Source: a virus. From it: a DNA stretch of 26,221 nucleotides. Below the pieces are notes generated by a model that was not told where the DNA came from, searched no databases, and was given only the letters and a program-made list of their open reading frames with translations. Positions 6,763-14,202 of this stretch are shown in pieces (the stretch's first letter is position 1; every line of letters begins with the position of its first letter). The DNA lies in IMG/VR virus record IMGVR_UViG_3300044980_000036, positions 1 to 26,221 of that record. One strand, written 5' to 3'. A program made the translations under genes and the position numbers.

Positions 6763-7770
6763 TTATCGCCTACCTCTCGATTCCCGGCGTTGCTGCCTTC
6801 GCAACCGGATATATTCGTCCGTGTCGGTAACTTGATTGAGTTGAACCTGTGGCCGGATATTGTTGCCTGTCAGCCGAAGTCCAGGTGCCGGGGCCTGCGA
6901 TACAAAGTCCGATGGCAATACCGCGAGACGTTCGGCAATTCTCCCCACTTCAACTACTTGCTGAAGATCGTCCATTGCCATCAGACTTCGGGCCGCAAGA
7001 TCGTTCTCCGGCTTTGCCAGCCAGTAGGCTACTTCCGGCGCTGCCATTCGCGTTATTGCCGTTCGTGCTGATTCCGACATGGTCAGACCTCGAACATGAG
7101 CCGCTTCGAGAGTCGTGTTGAAATCTGGATGCCCGGCCATGAAGGATTTTCCTTTTTCAAGGAACCTGTCGAACTCCTCTTTCTTGATCTGACTGATCGG
7201 CGTCGGAGATTGCGGCTCAACCTTCGGCTGTTCTGTTTTCGGAACTCCATTCGTTCGCGCTCGCTCATCTGCCGCCCATAATGCCATTGCCGCATGATAT
7301 TCGTCGGCATCGGTAAACTCATTCATTCGTGGGCGAGGCTTTGGTTCTGAACTCGGAACTGCTTCCTTTTCAGGCTCGACGGTTGTTTTTTCAGGATCAA
7401 TGGTTCCAGGAGGGATTGGCGCATGACTCTTCTCCGCTTCGAGTCTCGCAGCCTTTTCTTCGGCTTCCGCTTTCTCTTTGGTAAGAGCATCAATTCTTGC
7501 TTGTACTCCACCTTTCCCCGCACGCGCTTTTCTCTTAACGTCCTTGCGTTCTTTGCGTTCCTCAAGGTAAGCATCGGTCTTTTCGATCTCCGCAACTTCA
7601 GGCGTCGGCGGAGGAGGTTCAGAAGGCGCCGGAGGTTCGGGAATGACTTCAGGGATCGTCGGAGGCGGGACAGGCAAATCATTCACTTCGCCATCGGCAC
7701 GCTTCTCAAGATATTGCTCGGTGATTTCCTGCTCGGTCGGGGTTTCTACTACGGCATTATTTTCCGGCAT
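6763..7770 (-). CDS. Scaffolding protein, P22 gp8-like
   Basis: A 335-aa, highly charged, Pro/Glu/Lys-rich protein lying in the portal-scaffold-coat order that is diagnostic of P22-like phages. Residues 1-75 are acidic and proline-rich. Residues 75-120 are a charged coiled coil (EERKERKDVKRKARAG, ALTKEKAEAEEKAARLEAEK). The middle contains FLEKGKSFMAGHPDFN, seen in other P22-like scaffolds. The C-terminus is a strongly basic helix (DEYIRLRRQQRRESRGRR), as expected for the coat-binding end. The ATG overlaps the upstream gene by 14 nt. Its last 49 bases are duplicated at 6208-6256. Scaffold guides procapsid assembly and leaves before packaging. Confidence 0.85.
   Translation of the reverse strand: MPENNAVVETPTEQEITEQYLEKRADGEVNDLPVPPPTIPEVIPEPPAPSEPPPPTPEVAEIEKTDAYLEERKERKDVKRKARAGKGGVQARIDALTKEKAEAEEKAARLEAEKSHAPIPPGTIDPEKTTVEPEKEAVPSSEPKPRPRMNEFTDADEYHAAMALWAADERARTNGVPKTEQPKVEPQSPTPISQIKKEEFDRFLEKGKSFMAGHPDFNTTLEAAHVRGLTMSESARTAITRMAAPEVAYWLAKPENDLAARSLMAMDDLQQVVEVGRIAERLAVLPSDFVSQAPAPGLRLTGNNIRPQVQLNQVTDTDEYIRLRRQQRRESRGRR
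6773..6821 (-). repeat. 49-bp direct repeat, copy 2 (scaffold gene 3' end)
   Basis: Identical to 6208-6256. This copy is the functional 3' end of the scaffold gene. The block between the copies carries two small back-to-back genes, so the arrangement looks like an insertion that restored the interrupted reading frame. Confidence 0.95.
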
Positions 7771-7942
7771 TTATGCCCTCATCTGACAAATTCTTAAAAA
7801 TGGGTGCTGCTTGATTTGTCGTTAATCCTAATTCCTCTGGATAGAAAAACAGGACTTCGGGTTCCCTAATGCAGCAATACATATCTTCCCAAGAATCATA
7901 AGACAGGGGCAACCCGCATTTCGGGCAATTAGGCTCCGGCAT
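7757..7942 (-). CDS. Small Cys-rich protein with CPKCG motif (61 aa)
   Basis: A 61-aa protein, MPEPNCPKCGLPLSYDSWED followed by MYCC. It has a CxxCG knuckle and a CC pair 13 residues later, a probable zinc site. The ATG has GGAAGG 5 nt upstream and overlaps the preceding gene by 14 nt; its own end overlaps the scaffold start by 14 nt with the same sequence pattern. The C-terminal half is helical and ends INAGK. Function unknown; probably soluble. Confidence 0.65.
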   Translation of the reverse strand: MPEPNCPKCGLPLSYDSWEDMYCCIREPEVLFFYPEELGLTTNQAAPIFKNLSDEGINAGK

Positions 7943-8264
7943 TGTCGCCTTCCGACTGTTGCGCTTGAGCTTGCTGATCCGAGGCTTGCATGGCTTGTGG
8001 TTCCCTAAATTTCTTGTGAATCTTAATCACAGAATCGGAATCCATAATAGCCATCAAAGATTCAAGGGAATCGAATAACTTCCATCCTGCCATCATATCC
8101 ACAGAAAATAGGACCGTTTCTCCGTCCAAAAGCATCACAATATACATTCCCTGTGCGGACACTTTTGAGACAATCTGACCTTCCCATCCAAAAGAGCCAC
8201 CCATAGGCACCGTGTGCCAAGAATGAAACCATTTGCCTATCAATTCATCGTCAGGTTCCGGCAT
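7929..8264 (-). CDS. Hypothetical protein with N-terminal beta-barrel-like domain (111 aa)
   Basis: A 111-aa protein starting MPEPDDELIGKWFHSWHTVP. Residues 8-65 read like a small SH3-like barrel (GQIVSKVSAQGMYIVMLLDG, ETVLFSVDMMAGWKLFDS), followed by a helix and a Gln/Ala tail ending DNAGA. It is placed between two small Cys-rich genes, overlapping each by 14 nt. No catalytic motif is seen. The family is unknown to me, but proteins of this shape (short barrel plus disordered tail) are common near phage portals. Confidence 0.65.
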   Translation of the reverse strand: MPEPDDELIGKWFHSWHTVPMGGSFGWEGQIVSKVSAQGMYIVMLLDGETVLFSVDMMAGWKLFDSLESLMAIMDSDSVIKIHKKFREPQAMQASDQQAQAQQSEGDNAGA

Positions 8265-8454
8265 TTTTTATCCCCATAAAAGTTCTAAATTCTTTCCAGC
8301 ACGCAGGGCAAATCATCCACACCGTTCTACCTTGACGTAGAAGATCAACTTGATCTGACTCATATAATTCATGCCATTGACTATCATTCGATTGAGGTTC
8401 AGATGACTGCCTTTCAAATGTATGACAACGATGACACCAAAATGCATTAAGCAT
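8251..8454 (-). CDS. Small zinc-ribbon-like protein (67 aa)
   Basis: A 67-aa protein with CHRCH near residue 7 and CPAC near residue 49, a widely spaced CxxC...CxxC pair that would make a zinc ribbon. The ATG at 8454 has AGGAG 5 nt upstream. The gene ends IKNAGT and overlaps the next gene by 14 nt. It follows the HNH gene, which also carries CxxC pairs. Function unknown. Confidence 0.65.
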   Translation of the reverse strand: MLNAFWCHRCHTFERQSSEPQSNDSQWHELYESDQVDLLRQGRTVWMICPACWKEFRTFMGIKNAGT

Positions 8455-8462
8455 CTATGCTC

Positions 8463-9005
8463 CTAGCTCGCCCATCCCATGCTTGCCATTAAAACCGCTC
8501 TCTTAAATTTCTGATAATCGCCAAGAGTCATAGATATTTTAATAATTTGTTCTTCATTGAGATGTTCTGAATCTATGTCATAGGACAAGGAATCGGGATC
8601 AACTCCTCTTAGTACAATCTGAGCACATTCAAATAATCTTTCCCGATCCGCTCGAATCTTCAGGTCCGATGGAGGGAATCCTCGATCATTCTCAAGAGCA
8701 TTGAAAATCCTCTCACAACTATCGGTCCATGGGGTCATAGAAAATCCAAATACTAGAGGGCCATTACCTTTGGCTTTTAAGAACCGGAACCAATTTTGCA
8801 CACGCTCGTCTGGGGTAAGTGTCCGATAGCCGTTCCTTCTCGATGTCTCGCAATTTAGGGCTGTTATGTCGGAATGGCATAATTTACATAATGGAATCTT
8901 TTGAAGATTCTCGCTTTCGTAAATAATGTGATGTAAATGCTCAGCAGGAAATACAGACCAATAATTCATAAGGCATTTGAAACAGCATATTTCACCTATC
9001 TTCAT
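8463..9005 (-). CDS. HNH endonuclease-like protein (180 aa)
   Basis: A 180-aa protein. The first 50 residues contain C8-x2-C11, H25-H26, N33 and C40-x2-C43-H44 (context HLHHIIYESENLQKIPLCKL). This matches the HNH beta-beta-alpha-metal nuclease layout with structural zinc Cys. Residues 60-180 are a helical region of unknown role. The ATG overlaps the portal stop as ATGA, so it is translated with the portal. HNH proteins near terminase and portal often assist packaging cleavage; this one could also be a free-standing homing-type enzyme. Its codon use and A/T content look somewhat higher than the portal gene, as for its three downstream neighbours, suggesting a transferred group. Confidence 0.65.
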   Translation of the reverse strand: MKIGEICCFKCLMNYWSVFPAEHLHHIIYESENLQKIPLCKLCHSDITALNCETSRRNGYRTLTPDERVQNWFRFLKAKGNGPLVFGFSMTPWTDSCERIFNALENDRGFPPSDLKIRADRERLFECAQIVLRGVDPDSLSYDIDSEHLNEEQIIKISMTLGDYQKFKRAVLMASMGWAS

Positions 9006-11218
9006 TGAGCATTCTCCTGCGGCTGCTGCGCGGCTTGCGCTGCCATATCCGCTTCGTGTCCCTGTTGCTGCTGTTGCATTCCGGCTTCGTGCTGTTGATC
9101 AGATTGTTGCGATTGGAGTGCTGCCTGTCTCTCAAATTCTTGGCTTTGCTGTGTCAGAGCCGCTTCATGAGCGGCATTGTGGGCCGCTTCCCACTTCGCA
9201 AAATCAATCTTTGCCATGTCGAGCTTCGCGTTGAGTCCCGCAATTTCCACCTGAGCCGCCGTCTGAAGCTGTGCAATCTGCATTTTGCCTTGCTGCTGAA
9301 TCGTTTCGGTCTTGATCGTGTCCATCATTTCCTGATTGTGCTGCATGAGTTGCTGGTTAACCTGTTGCGCCTGCTGAAGCTGTGTCTGCATGGTCTGAAG
9401 CTGGACTTTCGGATCGGATTGATCCTCTCCGGCAAGAGCCTGTTGTGGAACAAGCGTTTTCATGCGCTTGGCAATTTCCCGCGCTCCAGGCATGTCCGAA
9501 TTCCCGACAATGATGTCCCCGGCTACCTTGATGATTTCTCCGGTTTTGTCGGCTTGGGCAAGCTGCATTTGCATGTTGAATGCTTCTTGTCTCTTTGTGT
9601 TGTAACTTGGGCCGACATCGATGACAACATCGTATGTGCCCACTGAGAGATCGTAGACTTCCTTGATGTCCGCTGTTTTGAGGGCTTCGGCGGCGTTATC
9701 TCTCCCGGCATGGACGATAACGTGATTCGTCGAGCCGTCGGGTTTGATAATGCGCTGTACCCTCGGAGCATCATAGATGAAGGGTGCAGCGTCGAGAATA
9801 ACTCTCCCGATATGGCGTAAGGTTCGACTGAGATTGTCGGTGAAATTGAGATTGGTAAGCCCTCCCTGCTTTTGAAGCAGGTCGATGGCTTTTCCCGATT
9901 GATCCGTTTTGGTTTGTCCGAGACTCGGCTCATATATCCCCGTGACCGATTTCAGGTCCTGATCCACCGCTTGAGACATTGCAAGGATCGCCTGAATCGG
10001 AGGTTCAAACTGGTTTCTTTGAGGCAATGACGGTGCAGGCTGCCCGGTAGTGGTCACTACATCCGCTTCGAGATAGGCATAATTCACGATATTCGCGTTC
10101 TGCCACTTTCCGTCCTTGAACTGCCCTTTCCATCCTACCCACGGTGCCTTTGGCGCGAGCGCAATGACTTCAGCAGCATAGCTTCGGAAATAATTGATAG
10201 ATCTCTGCGCGTCTTTCGCATTCCGAATGATTCCATAGAGTTCCCGCTGTCCGTTGACATCGAAATCCTCGCCGAGACATGGAATCAGGGGAATGTAACC
10301 GATTGTTCCGGGGAAGTCGTAACTGTCGATTTTTTCGATTGCATTAATCACATCGCATTGGGCTGTGCATTTGCGGTATCTGCGCTTCTTAAGAATCTTT
10401 GGCTTTGGGCCGTCTGCAGTCAACTTCGCATATTGCTTTGCTTCCACTGCTTTGCCATCTTCGAGCAGATACAATTCCTCATCTTCCCATTCCTTGTGCC
10501 AGTATTCGGCAACCCGGATTGTCTTGTTATCGCCCCATCCTGGGAAATTGTCGCCGATCGAAGAGAAGTCCGAGAGCGCAGCTAATGCCGTATCGGGAAA
10601 CAGAATCTTATATTCCTCGTAATCATAATCGCAGACCTTGAACTTCCAGTTCGCGTCCGTTTCATCGGCACACTGGCTCATCGGATCGCAATACACAACG
10701 AATGGGTTCTTGATCCGTCGAATGTAGATTTCCTGATCGAAAGTTCGTCCGGGAAGATAATCCGTGCACAGTTCGAGATAGCCTTTGCCCGATGCAACCA
10801 TGTGCTCAAAGCAGCAATCCTCGGCCACCTCGGAATCCGAATTCACCTGAATGTGTCTGACAATCCCTTGCCAAATCTCGGCTGTATCAACATCAGCCCC
10901 ATCGCCGACAGGCTTGACCGTAATGGCAGGTCTTTGCGCTCGTTGCTCATTGACAATTTGAGACTTGATGGCCGGCATCCGGTTGATCGTGAGGCAAGGT
11001 CTGTTCTCTTCCGAACGCTGCGTTTTCGTCTCGCCGGGCCACTGCTCGCCGATTAGAAACTTCAAATCCTCAAGTGCTTTTTCGCGGAAGGTGTTCTCGC
11101 CATCTACTGCGAGTTTGAAACGTGCTTTGGCATGAGCGAGGAAATCCTTTGTTTCTTGCGGGGTGGCTTCGTAGGCTTCCGCTACTTTTGTCGGAGTATC
11201 AGTCTGCGCGTCGGCCAT
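9002..11218 (-). CDS. Portal protein, P22 gp1-like
   Basis: A 738-aa protein, close to the P22 portal length. The N-terminal part has the P22-portal signatures FLIGEQWPGETKTQRSEENR, PCLTINRMPAIKSQIVNEQR and AQRPAITVKPVGDGADV, then GKGYLELCTDYL. The C-terminal 140 residues are a Gln/Ala/Met-rich helical barrel (QTQLQQAQQVNQQLMQHNQE and onward), like the long barrel of P22 portal. It forms the dodecameric DNA gate at the unique vertex and the docking site for terminase and gp4. The ATG overlaps the GroES-like gene by 20 nt; its ribosome-binding site is poor, suggesting coupling. The stop overlaps the HNH gene as ATGA. Confidence 0.95.
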   Translation of the reverse strand: MADAQTDTPTKVAEAYEATPQETKDFLAHAKARFKLAVDGENTFREKALEDLKFLIGEQWPGETKTQRSEENRPCLTINRMPAIKSQIVNEQRAQRPAITVKPVGDGADVDTAEIWQGIVRHIQVNSDSEVAEDCCFEHMVASGKGYLELCTDYLPGRTFDQEIYIRRIKNPFVVYCDPMSQCADETDANWKFKVCDYDYEEYKILFPDTALAALSDFSSIGDNFPGWGDNKTIRVAEYWHKEWEDEELYLLEDGKAVEAKQYAKLTADGPKPKILKKRRYRKCTAQCDVINAIEKIDSYDFPGTIGYIPLIPCLGEDFDVNGQRELYGIIRNAKDAQRSINYFRSYAAEVIALAPKAPWVGWKGQFKDGKWQNANIVNYAYLEADVVTTTGQPAPSLPQRNQFEPPIQAILAMSQAVDQDLKSVTGIYEPSLGQTKTDQSGKAIDLLQKQGGLTNLNFTDNLSRTLRHIGRVILDAAPFIYDAPRVQRIIKPDGSTNHVIVHAGRDNAAEALKTADIKEVYDLSVGTYDVVIDVGPSYNTKRQEAFNMQMQLAQADKTGEIIKVAGDIIVGNSDMPGAREIAKRMKTLVPQQALAGEDQSDPKVQLQTMQTQLQQAQQVNQQLMQHNQEMMDTIKTETIQQQGKMQIAQLQTAAQVEIAGLNAKLDMAKIDFAKWEAAHNAAHEAALTQQSQEFERQAALQSQQSDQQHEAGMQQQQQGHEADMAAQAAQQPQENAQ

Positions 11219-11750
11219 TTACCAGGTTGAACGTCCCTTCATTCGGATTGCCGCCGTTCCACGGTCCAATGATCTCTTTGGTGTGGAAGAATTCTTCGCT
11301 CACTTTGTCCGTCTTCACCGATGCGCTGATCTTAATGTCCGGGATAATGCAGAAAATATCCGCCTCTTGCACTAAATGGATCATCGGGTCGGCGTTCAAG
11401 GGAAGCGGACGTTCGAGAGGGCCGGAGAAATCACAGCCTGTACCTTTGTTCTCGCCGGAGGTGAAATCATTCCATTTCGAATTAAATAATACCGACATGC
11501 CCGGTTTTACTTCGAGTGGTTCTCGGCGACCGGGAATCCAGTGGTAGGAATCGCCTTTGCTGTTCACTGAGTGCTCATATCCGGCACAATCGGTATGCCC
11601 GGAATTACACTTCCACCATCCGCCGTCTTTCCATTTTCCAGGACCGACAGCAAGCACAATCCCCTTAATGCCTTTCGGTGCATCCGTCAATCGAATGGAA
11701 GTTGGTTCTTCGACGCGCCGGATTAGAACATGGTCGCCGCGGACTTCCAT
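11199..11750 (-). CDS. GroES-like co-chaperonin (Cpn10 fold) with insertions
   Basis: A 183-aa protein. Cpn10 elements occur in order: VRGDHVLIRRVEEPTSI (first strands), a mobile-loop-like LTDAPKGIKG, IVLAVGPGKWKDGG (roof strand), VKPGMSVLFNSKWNDF and IHLVQEADIFCIIPD (closing strands). A standard GroES is about 95 aa; here there are about 35 extra residues with two Cys and a His after residue 44, and further additions at the C-terminus. Phage GroES analogues (T4 gp31) reshape the host GroEL cage for capsid folding, so a late-operon position next to portal fits. The ATG abuts the upstream stop (TAAATG). GroEL partnership is inferred, not seen. Confidence 0.75.
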   Translation of the reverse strand: MEVRGDHVLIRRVEEPTSIRLTDAPKGIKGIVLAVGPGKWKDGGWWKCNSGHTDCAGYEHSVNSKGDSYHWIPGRREPLEVKPGMSVLFNSKWNDFTSGENKGTGCDFSGPLERPLPLNADPMIHLVQEADIFCIIPDIKISASVKTDKVSEEFFHTKEIIGPWNGGNPNEGTFNLVNGRRAD

Positions 11751-12041
11751 TTACTTCCCCTTCGAGTAGTGATGTGTCACGCCTTCATGCTTATGGGCTG
11801 GAAGAGTTCCGGCAACAGGTCCGTTGTGAGGTTCACCGCGCTTGTTCATGCCTTTGTCGGGAGGTGTGTGCTTGGTTTCGAGATGTTCATGGACATGTTC
11901 AATATGCTTGGCTTCCATTCGTGCTCCTTTGGGCGTTTCTTTATTGCCGCGCATCGCTCCGATGGAGTTCATCACTTTATACGGGATGTCGGATTTTGCG
12001 CCATATTCGGATTTGAGTTTATCTTCGAGGAATTTAGGCAT
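11751..12041 (-). CDS. His-rich hypothetical protein (96 aa)
   Basis: A 96-aa protein, MPKFLEDKLKSEYGAKSDIP and onward, with a very strong AAGGAGGG site. The N-terminal half is helical and charged with NSIGAMRGNKETPKG. The C-terminal half is His-rich (HIEHVHEHLETKH, AHKHEG) and probably disordered or metal-binding. It lies between the large terminase region and the GroES-like gene. The N-terminus resembles small virion-region proteins of other podovirus-like contigs, from memory. Function unknown. Confidence 0.7.
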   Translation of the reverse strand: MPKFLEDKLKSEYGAKSDIPYKVMNSIGAMRGNKETPKGARMEAKHIEHVHEHLETKHTPPDKGMNKRGEPHNGPVAGTLPAHKHEGVTHHYSKGK

Positions 12042-12241
12042 TGGCCCTCCTTCGATCTCCCTGATCTGGCAGAGTCATATTGAGCGTCACATTTCGGGCA
12101 ATCGCCATTGACCGGCCTACCATGATCGCATTTTGTAATTTCTTCCTTCACAACGCCAATTCCACAGATATTTCCACCGCTCCAAGCTATCACTCGAAAA
12201 GGGGTAAATCGATGAAGCAAAAATGCAATTAACCTTTGCAT
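11972..12241 (-). CDS. Possible small Cys-containing protein after large terminase (89 aa)
   Basis: The ATG at 12241 overlaps the large-terminase stop as TAATG and has a GGGGG tract just upstream. The product has a hydrophobic start (MQRLIAFLLHRF) and a CDHGRPVNGDCPKC segment that looks like a genuine zinc knuckle. The last 23 codons overlap the strongly supported 96-aa gene, so the end may be fortuitous. A shorter form from an internal GTG (VKEEITKCDHGR...) is also possible. Without it there would be a 200-nt hole in the late operon. Confidence 0.4.
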   Translation of the reverse strand: MQRLIAFLLHRFTPFRVIAWSGGNICGIGVVKEEITKCDHGRPVNGDCPKCDAQYDSARSGRSKEGQCLNSSKINSNPNMAQNPTSRIK

Positions 12242-13707
12242 TAAACCCCCATCCACCCACCTCTTGGGATTCGAGGCGGTTCGCGCCGTGAGTCTACAGC
12301 GTCAGGCGGTGCAATGTCCACAGCAAATGTGAGACAGAGCGTATCCGCGCAATCCGGGCTGTGCATCCCGCGCTTCTTCATCATCTCTTTGGCTTCGATT
12401 ATCACCGATCCGTGCGCTCGCTTGCCTTGAGCGTAATGGAATTGAGGAGCCGTTAAGTCTTGCGCGAGTTCTTCGTTATCCGGGATTTCGGCTCCTGCTT
12501 CAAGCCAGCTCTTACACTTGCCCCAAATTTCCGCGCGGCGATTGAAATACTTGATGGGATCGTACGCAGATTCCGCTCCATCGAATCCAATAACTTCATA
12601 GCCGAGCGCTTTGACATAGTCGACGACTCCCCCACCGATGCCCCCGGCGTCAATGACCGTGGCTTGAGGCTTGAGTTCAGCGATCCTTTCAATGACTCGA
12701 TTCGCCGTGTATTGCGTGTCTCTGTTCCTGAACTTTTCGATTTGGACATATTTCCTCCCCTGCCGATAGCCGATTACGGTCTGATCGTCCCCGAATCGGG
12801 CGACATCGCAAGCAAGTATTCGTGGCAGGTATTCATAGCCCTCGGCCCGAAAATGCCTTGCCCTGTATACCACGTCTGAACCAATAAATTGAGTGTCCCC
12901 TTGTCGGGGAAATACTCCACGAACGCGCACCCGGAAGAAATCCGAATCTTCGCCTTCATCCTGTTCCCATTGCTTGTAAAGCTCTTTGTTAGTCCCTTCC
13001 ACGGTCCTTGAATCAATGTGACGATGACGCCAGCGATGAGATTGGCTTCCGAAACATTCAAAGAATGGCCCATCATTAAGTGTCGGATTGCCAAAGACAA
13101 GCCACAATATGACTGTCTTTTCATCGGTCAAGGCTCCTTTCGTCACTTCCCAAATGGGCCGGTCAATCGCGCTTGCCTCATCGAAAATTACCAGGATCAG
13201 CTTGCCGGCATTGTGCAATCCCGCAAAGGCCTCTGTGTTTTGGGCGCTCCACGTCTCGAAATCCGCTCGATAAGTTGCTCGATGCTCCGGGTCGATGACC
13301 GATATTCGAGTCGCTTGCACATCCCAAAAGTCTTTGTCGAAAGCCATCCTAAACCATTTGCTGCATTCCGGTTGCGTCTTCGAGCTTAATTGATTCCCTG
13401 TATTGGCTGTAATGATGCATCGAGCGTCGGGCCAACAGGATAAGGCCCATTTGAGGATCATGGCGACCAGCGCTGATTTGCCGATGTCATGGCCGGAAGC
13501 TACAGCCGACTGGTAAGGCATGTACCTTGTTTCGGGATTTGATAGGTGCTCGGAAATTGCTTGAAGTTCTTCAGCTTGCCAGGTTCGGGGGCCGATTGAG
13601 CCGGAAAGTTCGCCTTCTCCCCAGGGAAATATGGCTTTGACTAAGCCGAGCGGATCGTATGCATAAGAGGCTATTTCTTCGATGAGTTCGAGGGCGCTAT
13701 TGTCCAT
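12241..13707 (-). CDS. Terminase large subunit (ATPase-nuclease)
   Basis: A 488-aa protein. The N-terminal ATPase has a deviant Walker A SGHDIGKS (71-78), Walker B LILVIFDEAS (170-179) and coupling motif VFGNPT (204-209). The C-terminal RNase H-like nuclease has Asp301 (ACDVARFGDDQTVIG), Asp353 (VIDAGGIGGGVVDYV) and acidic residues at 452 and 455 (HSPDCADTLCL). The enzyme threads DNA into the procapsid through the portal and cuts it. The start is ATG at 13707 with a modest AAGG site. It lies downstream of the putative small subunit with only 96 nt between them, occupied by a possible 47-aa reading. Confidence 0.95.
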   Translation of the reverse strand: MDNSALELIEEIASYAYDPLGLVKAIFPWGEGELSGSIGPRTWQAEELQAISEHLSNPETRYMPYQSAVASGHDIGKSALVAMILKWALSCWPDARCIITANTGNQLSSKTQPECSKWFRMAFDKDFWDVQATRISVIDPEHRATYRADFETWSAQNTEAFAGLHNAGKLILVIFDEASAIDRPIWEVTKGALTDEKTVILWLVFGNPTLNDGPFFECFGSQSHRWRHRHIDSRTVEGTNKELYKQWEQDEGEDSDFFRVRVRGVFPRQGDTQFIGSDVVYRARHFRAEGYEYLPRILACDVARFGDDQTVIGYRQGRKYVQIEKFRNRDTQYTANRVIERIAELKPQATVIDAGGIGGGVVDYVKALGYEVIGFDGAESAYDPIKYFNRRAEIWGKCKSWLEAGAEIPDNEELAQDLTAPQFHYAQGKRAHGSVIIEAKEMMKKRGMHSPDCADTLCLTFAVDIAPPDAVDSRREPPRIPRGGWMGV

Positions 13708-13814
13708 GAGCCTTTTGCTTTCCTATTCCATTTCGATAATGCCTGACGACAACTGCGGCGGGTTGGGCAGGGGAATATTTTCCCGCACATTGGACAACAT
13801 AATTTATTGCCCAC
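13671..13814 (-). CDS. Possible 47-aa zinc-binding microprotein between terminase genes
   Basis: A GTG at 13814 starts VGNKLCCPMCGKIFPCPTRR and continues SCRQALSKWNRKAKGSW. It shows C-C-x2-C-x5-C-x5-C spacing with basic residues, like a compact zinc finger. It overlaps the end of the small-terminase gene by 11 nt and the start of the large terminase by 37 nt, and it fills the only gap between them. The ribosome-binding site is weak (GAGAG). A rival 25-codon reading, MLSNVRENIPLPNPPQLSSG, lies in another frame. Confidence 0.35.
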   Translation of the reverse strand: MGNKLCCPMCGKIFPCPTRRSCRQALSKWNRKAKGSWTIAPSNSSKK

Positions 13815-14082
13815 GCTTGGCTCTCATCTTGGCTAGCGCTTCGGCATAGCTGAAAGTCACATTCGCGTCGATTGGCTGGGTCGGCATTCCGAATTTGTAA
13901 TTCATCAGAGTGCGCCAGACTCCAAAGCCTGTCTTGACATCTTCTCCGGTTACATATCGGCAGGCGAGACGTTCCAGACTTTCGCAATCCTGCTGGCCGG
14001 ATTTCTTCAGCATGGACTCGACACGCGCAACGAATCGCTTTGCATCGGGAGTAGTGGTGCGGCTTCCTTTAGGTCGAGCCAT
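13804..14082 (-). CDS. Putative terminase small subunit / DNA-binding protein (92 aa)
   Basis: A 92-aa protein beginning MARPKGSRTTTPDAKRFVAR, a basic start common to small DNA-binding and terminase-small-type proteins. Helices follow (VESMLKKSGQQDCESLERLA, WRTLMNYKFG). It is the first gene of the leftward operon, directly before the large terminase, which is the canonical place for the DNA-recognition subunit. It lacks an obvious ribosome-binding site in the 17-nt leader (GGAAA only). The assignment is mainly positional; it could be another small DNA-binding protein. Confidence 0.55.
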   Translation of the reverse strand: MARPKGSRTTTPDAKRFVARVESMLKKSGQQDCESLERLACRYVTGEDVKTGFGVWRTLMNYKFGMPTQPIDANVTFSYAEALAKMRAKRGQ

Positions 14083-14099
14083 ATTCGAGTTTCCGGGAG

Positions 14100-14128
14100 T
14101 TTATATCACCGATTTCATGGGTTTTCAA
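14100..14128 (-). promoter_or_regulatory. Leftward late-operon promoter
   Basis: On the minus strand there is a TTGAAA, 17-nt spacer, TATAAA: a near-consensus sigma70-type promoter about 17 nt before the small-terminase ATG. It points into the whole leftward virion operon and is divergent from the early promoter at 14168. Confidence 0.75.
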
Positions 14129-14167
14129 TGGTTTTAGTACCCTCCCGAAAATAATCCAAAATAAAGC

Positions 14168-14196
14168 TTGACACACTCAGCACTCAGTGTTACAGT
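14168..14196 (+). promoter_or_regulatory. Rightward early promoter, predicted to give a leaderless mRNA
   Basis: TTGACA, 17-nt spacer, TACAGT, with TGT before the -10 (extended -10). Only 6 nt (CACATC) separate the -10 from the ATG at 14203, so transcription should begin at or next to the start codon. The spacer holds CACTCAG twice in tandem, the second copy running into the palindrome CACT-C-AGTG, a possible operator between the divergent promoters. Confidence 0.75.
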
Positions 14197-14202
14197 CACA
14201 TC

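Noticed and set aside
6688-7071. Plus-strand 127-aa frame across the scaffold 3' end
   Set aside because: Antisense to the well-supported scaffold gene; no ribosome-binding site and unnatural composition.
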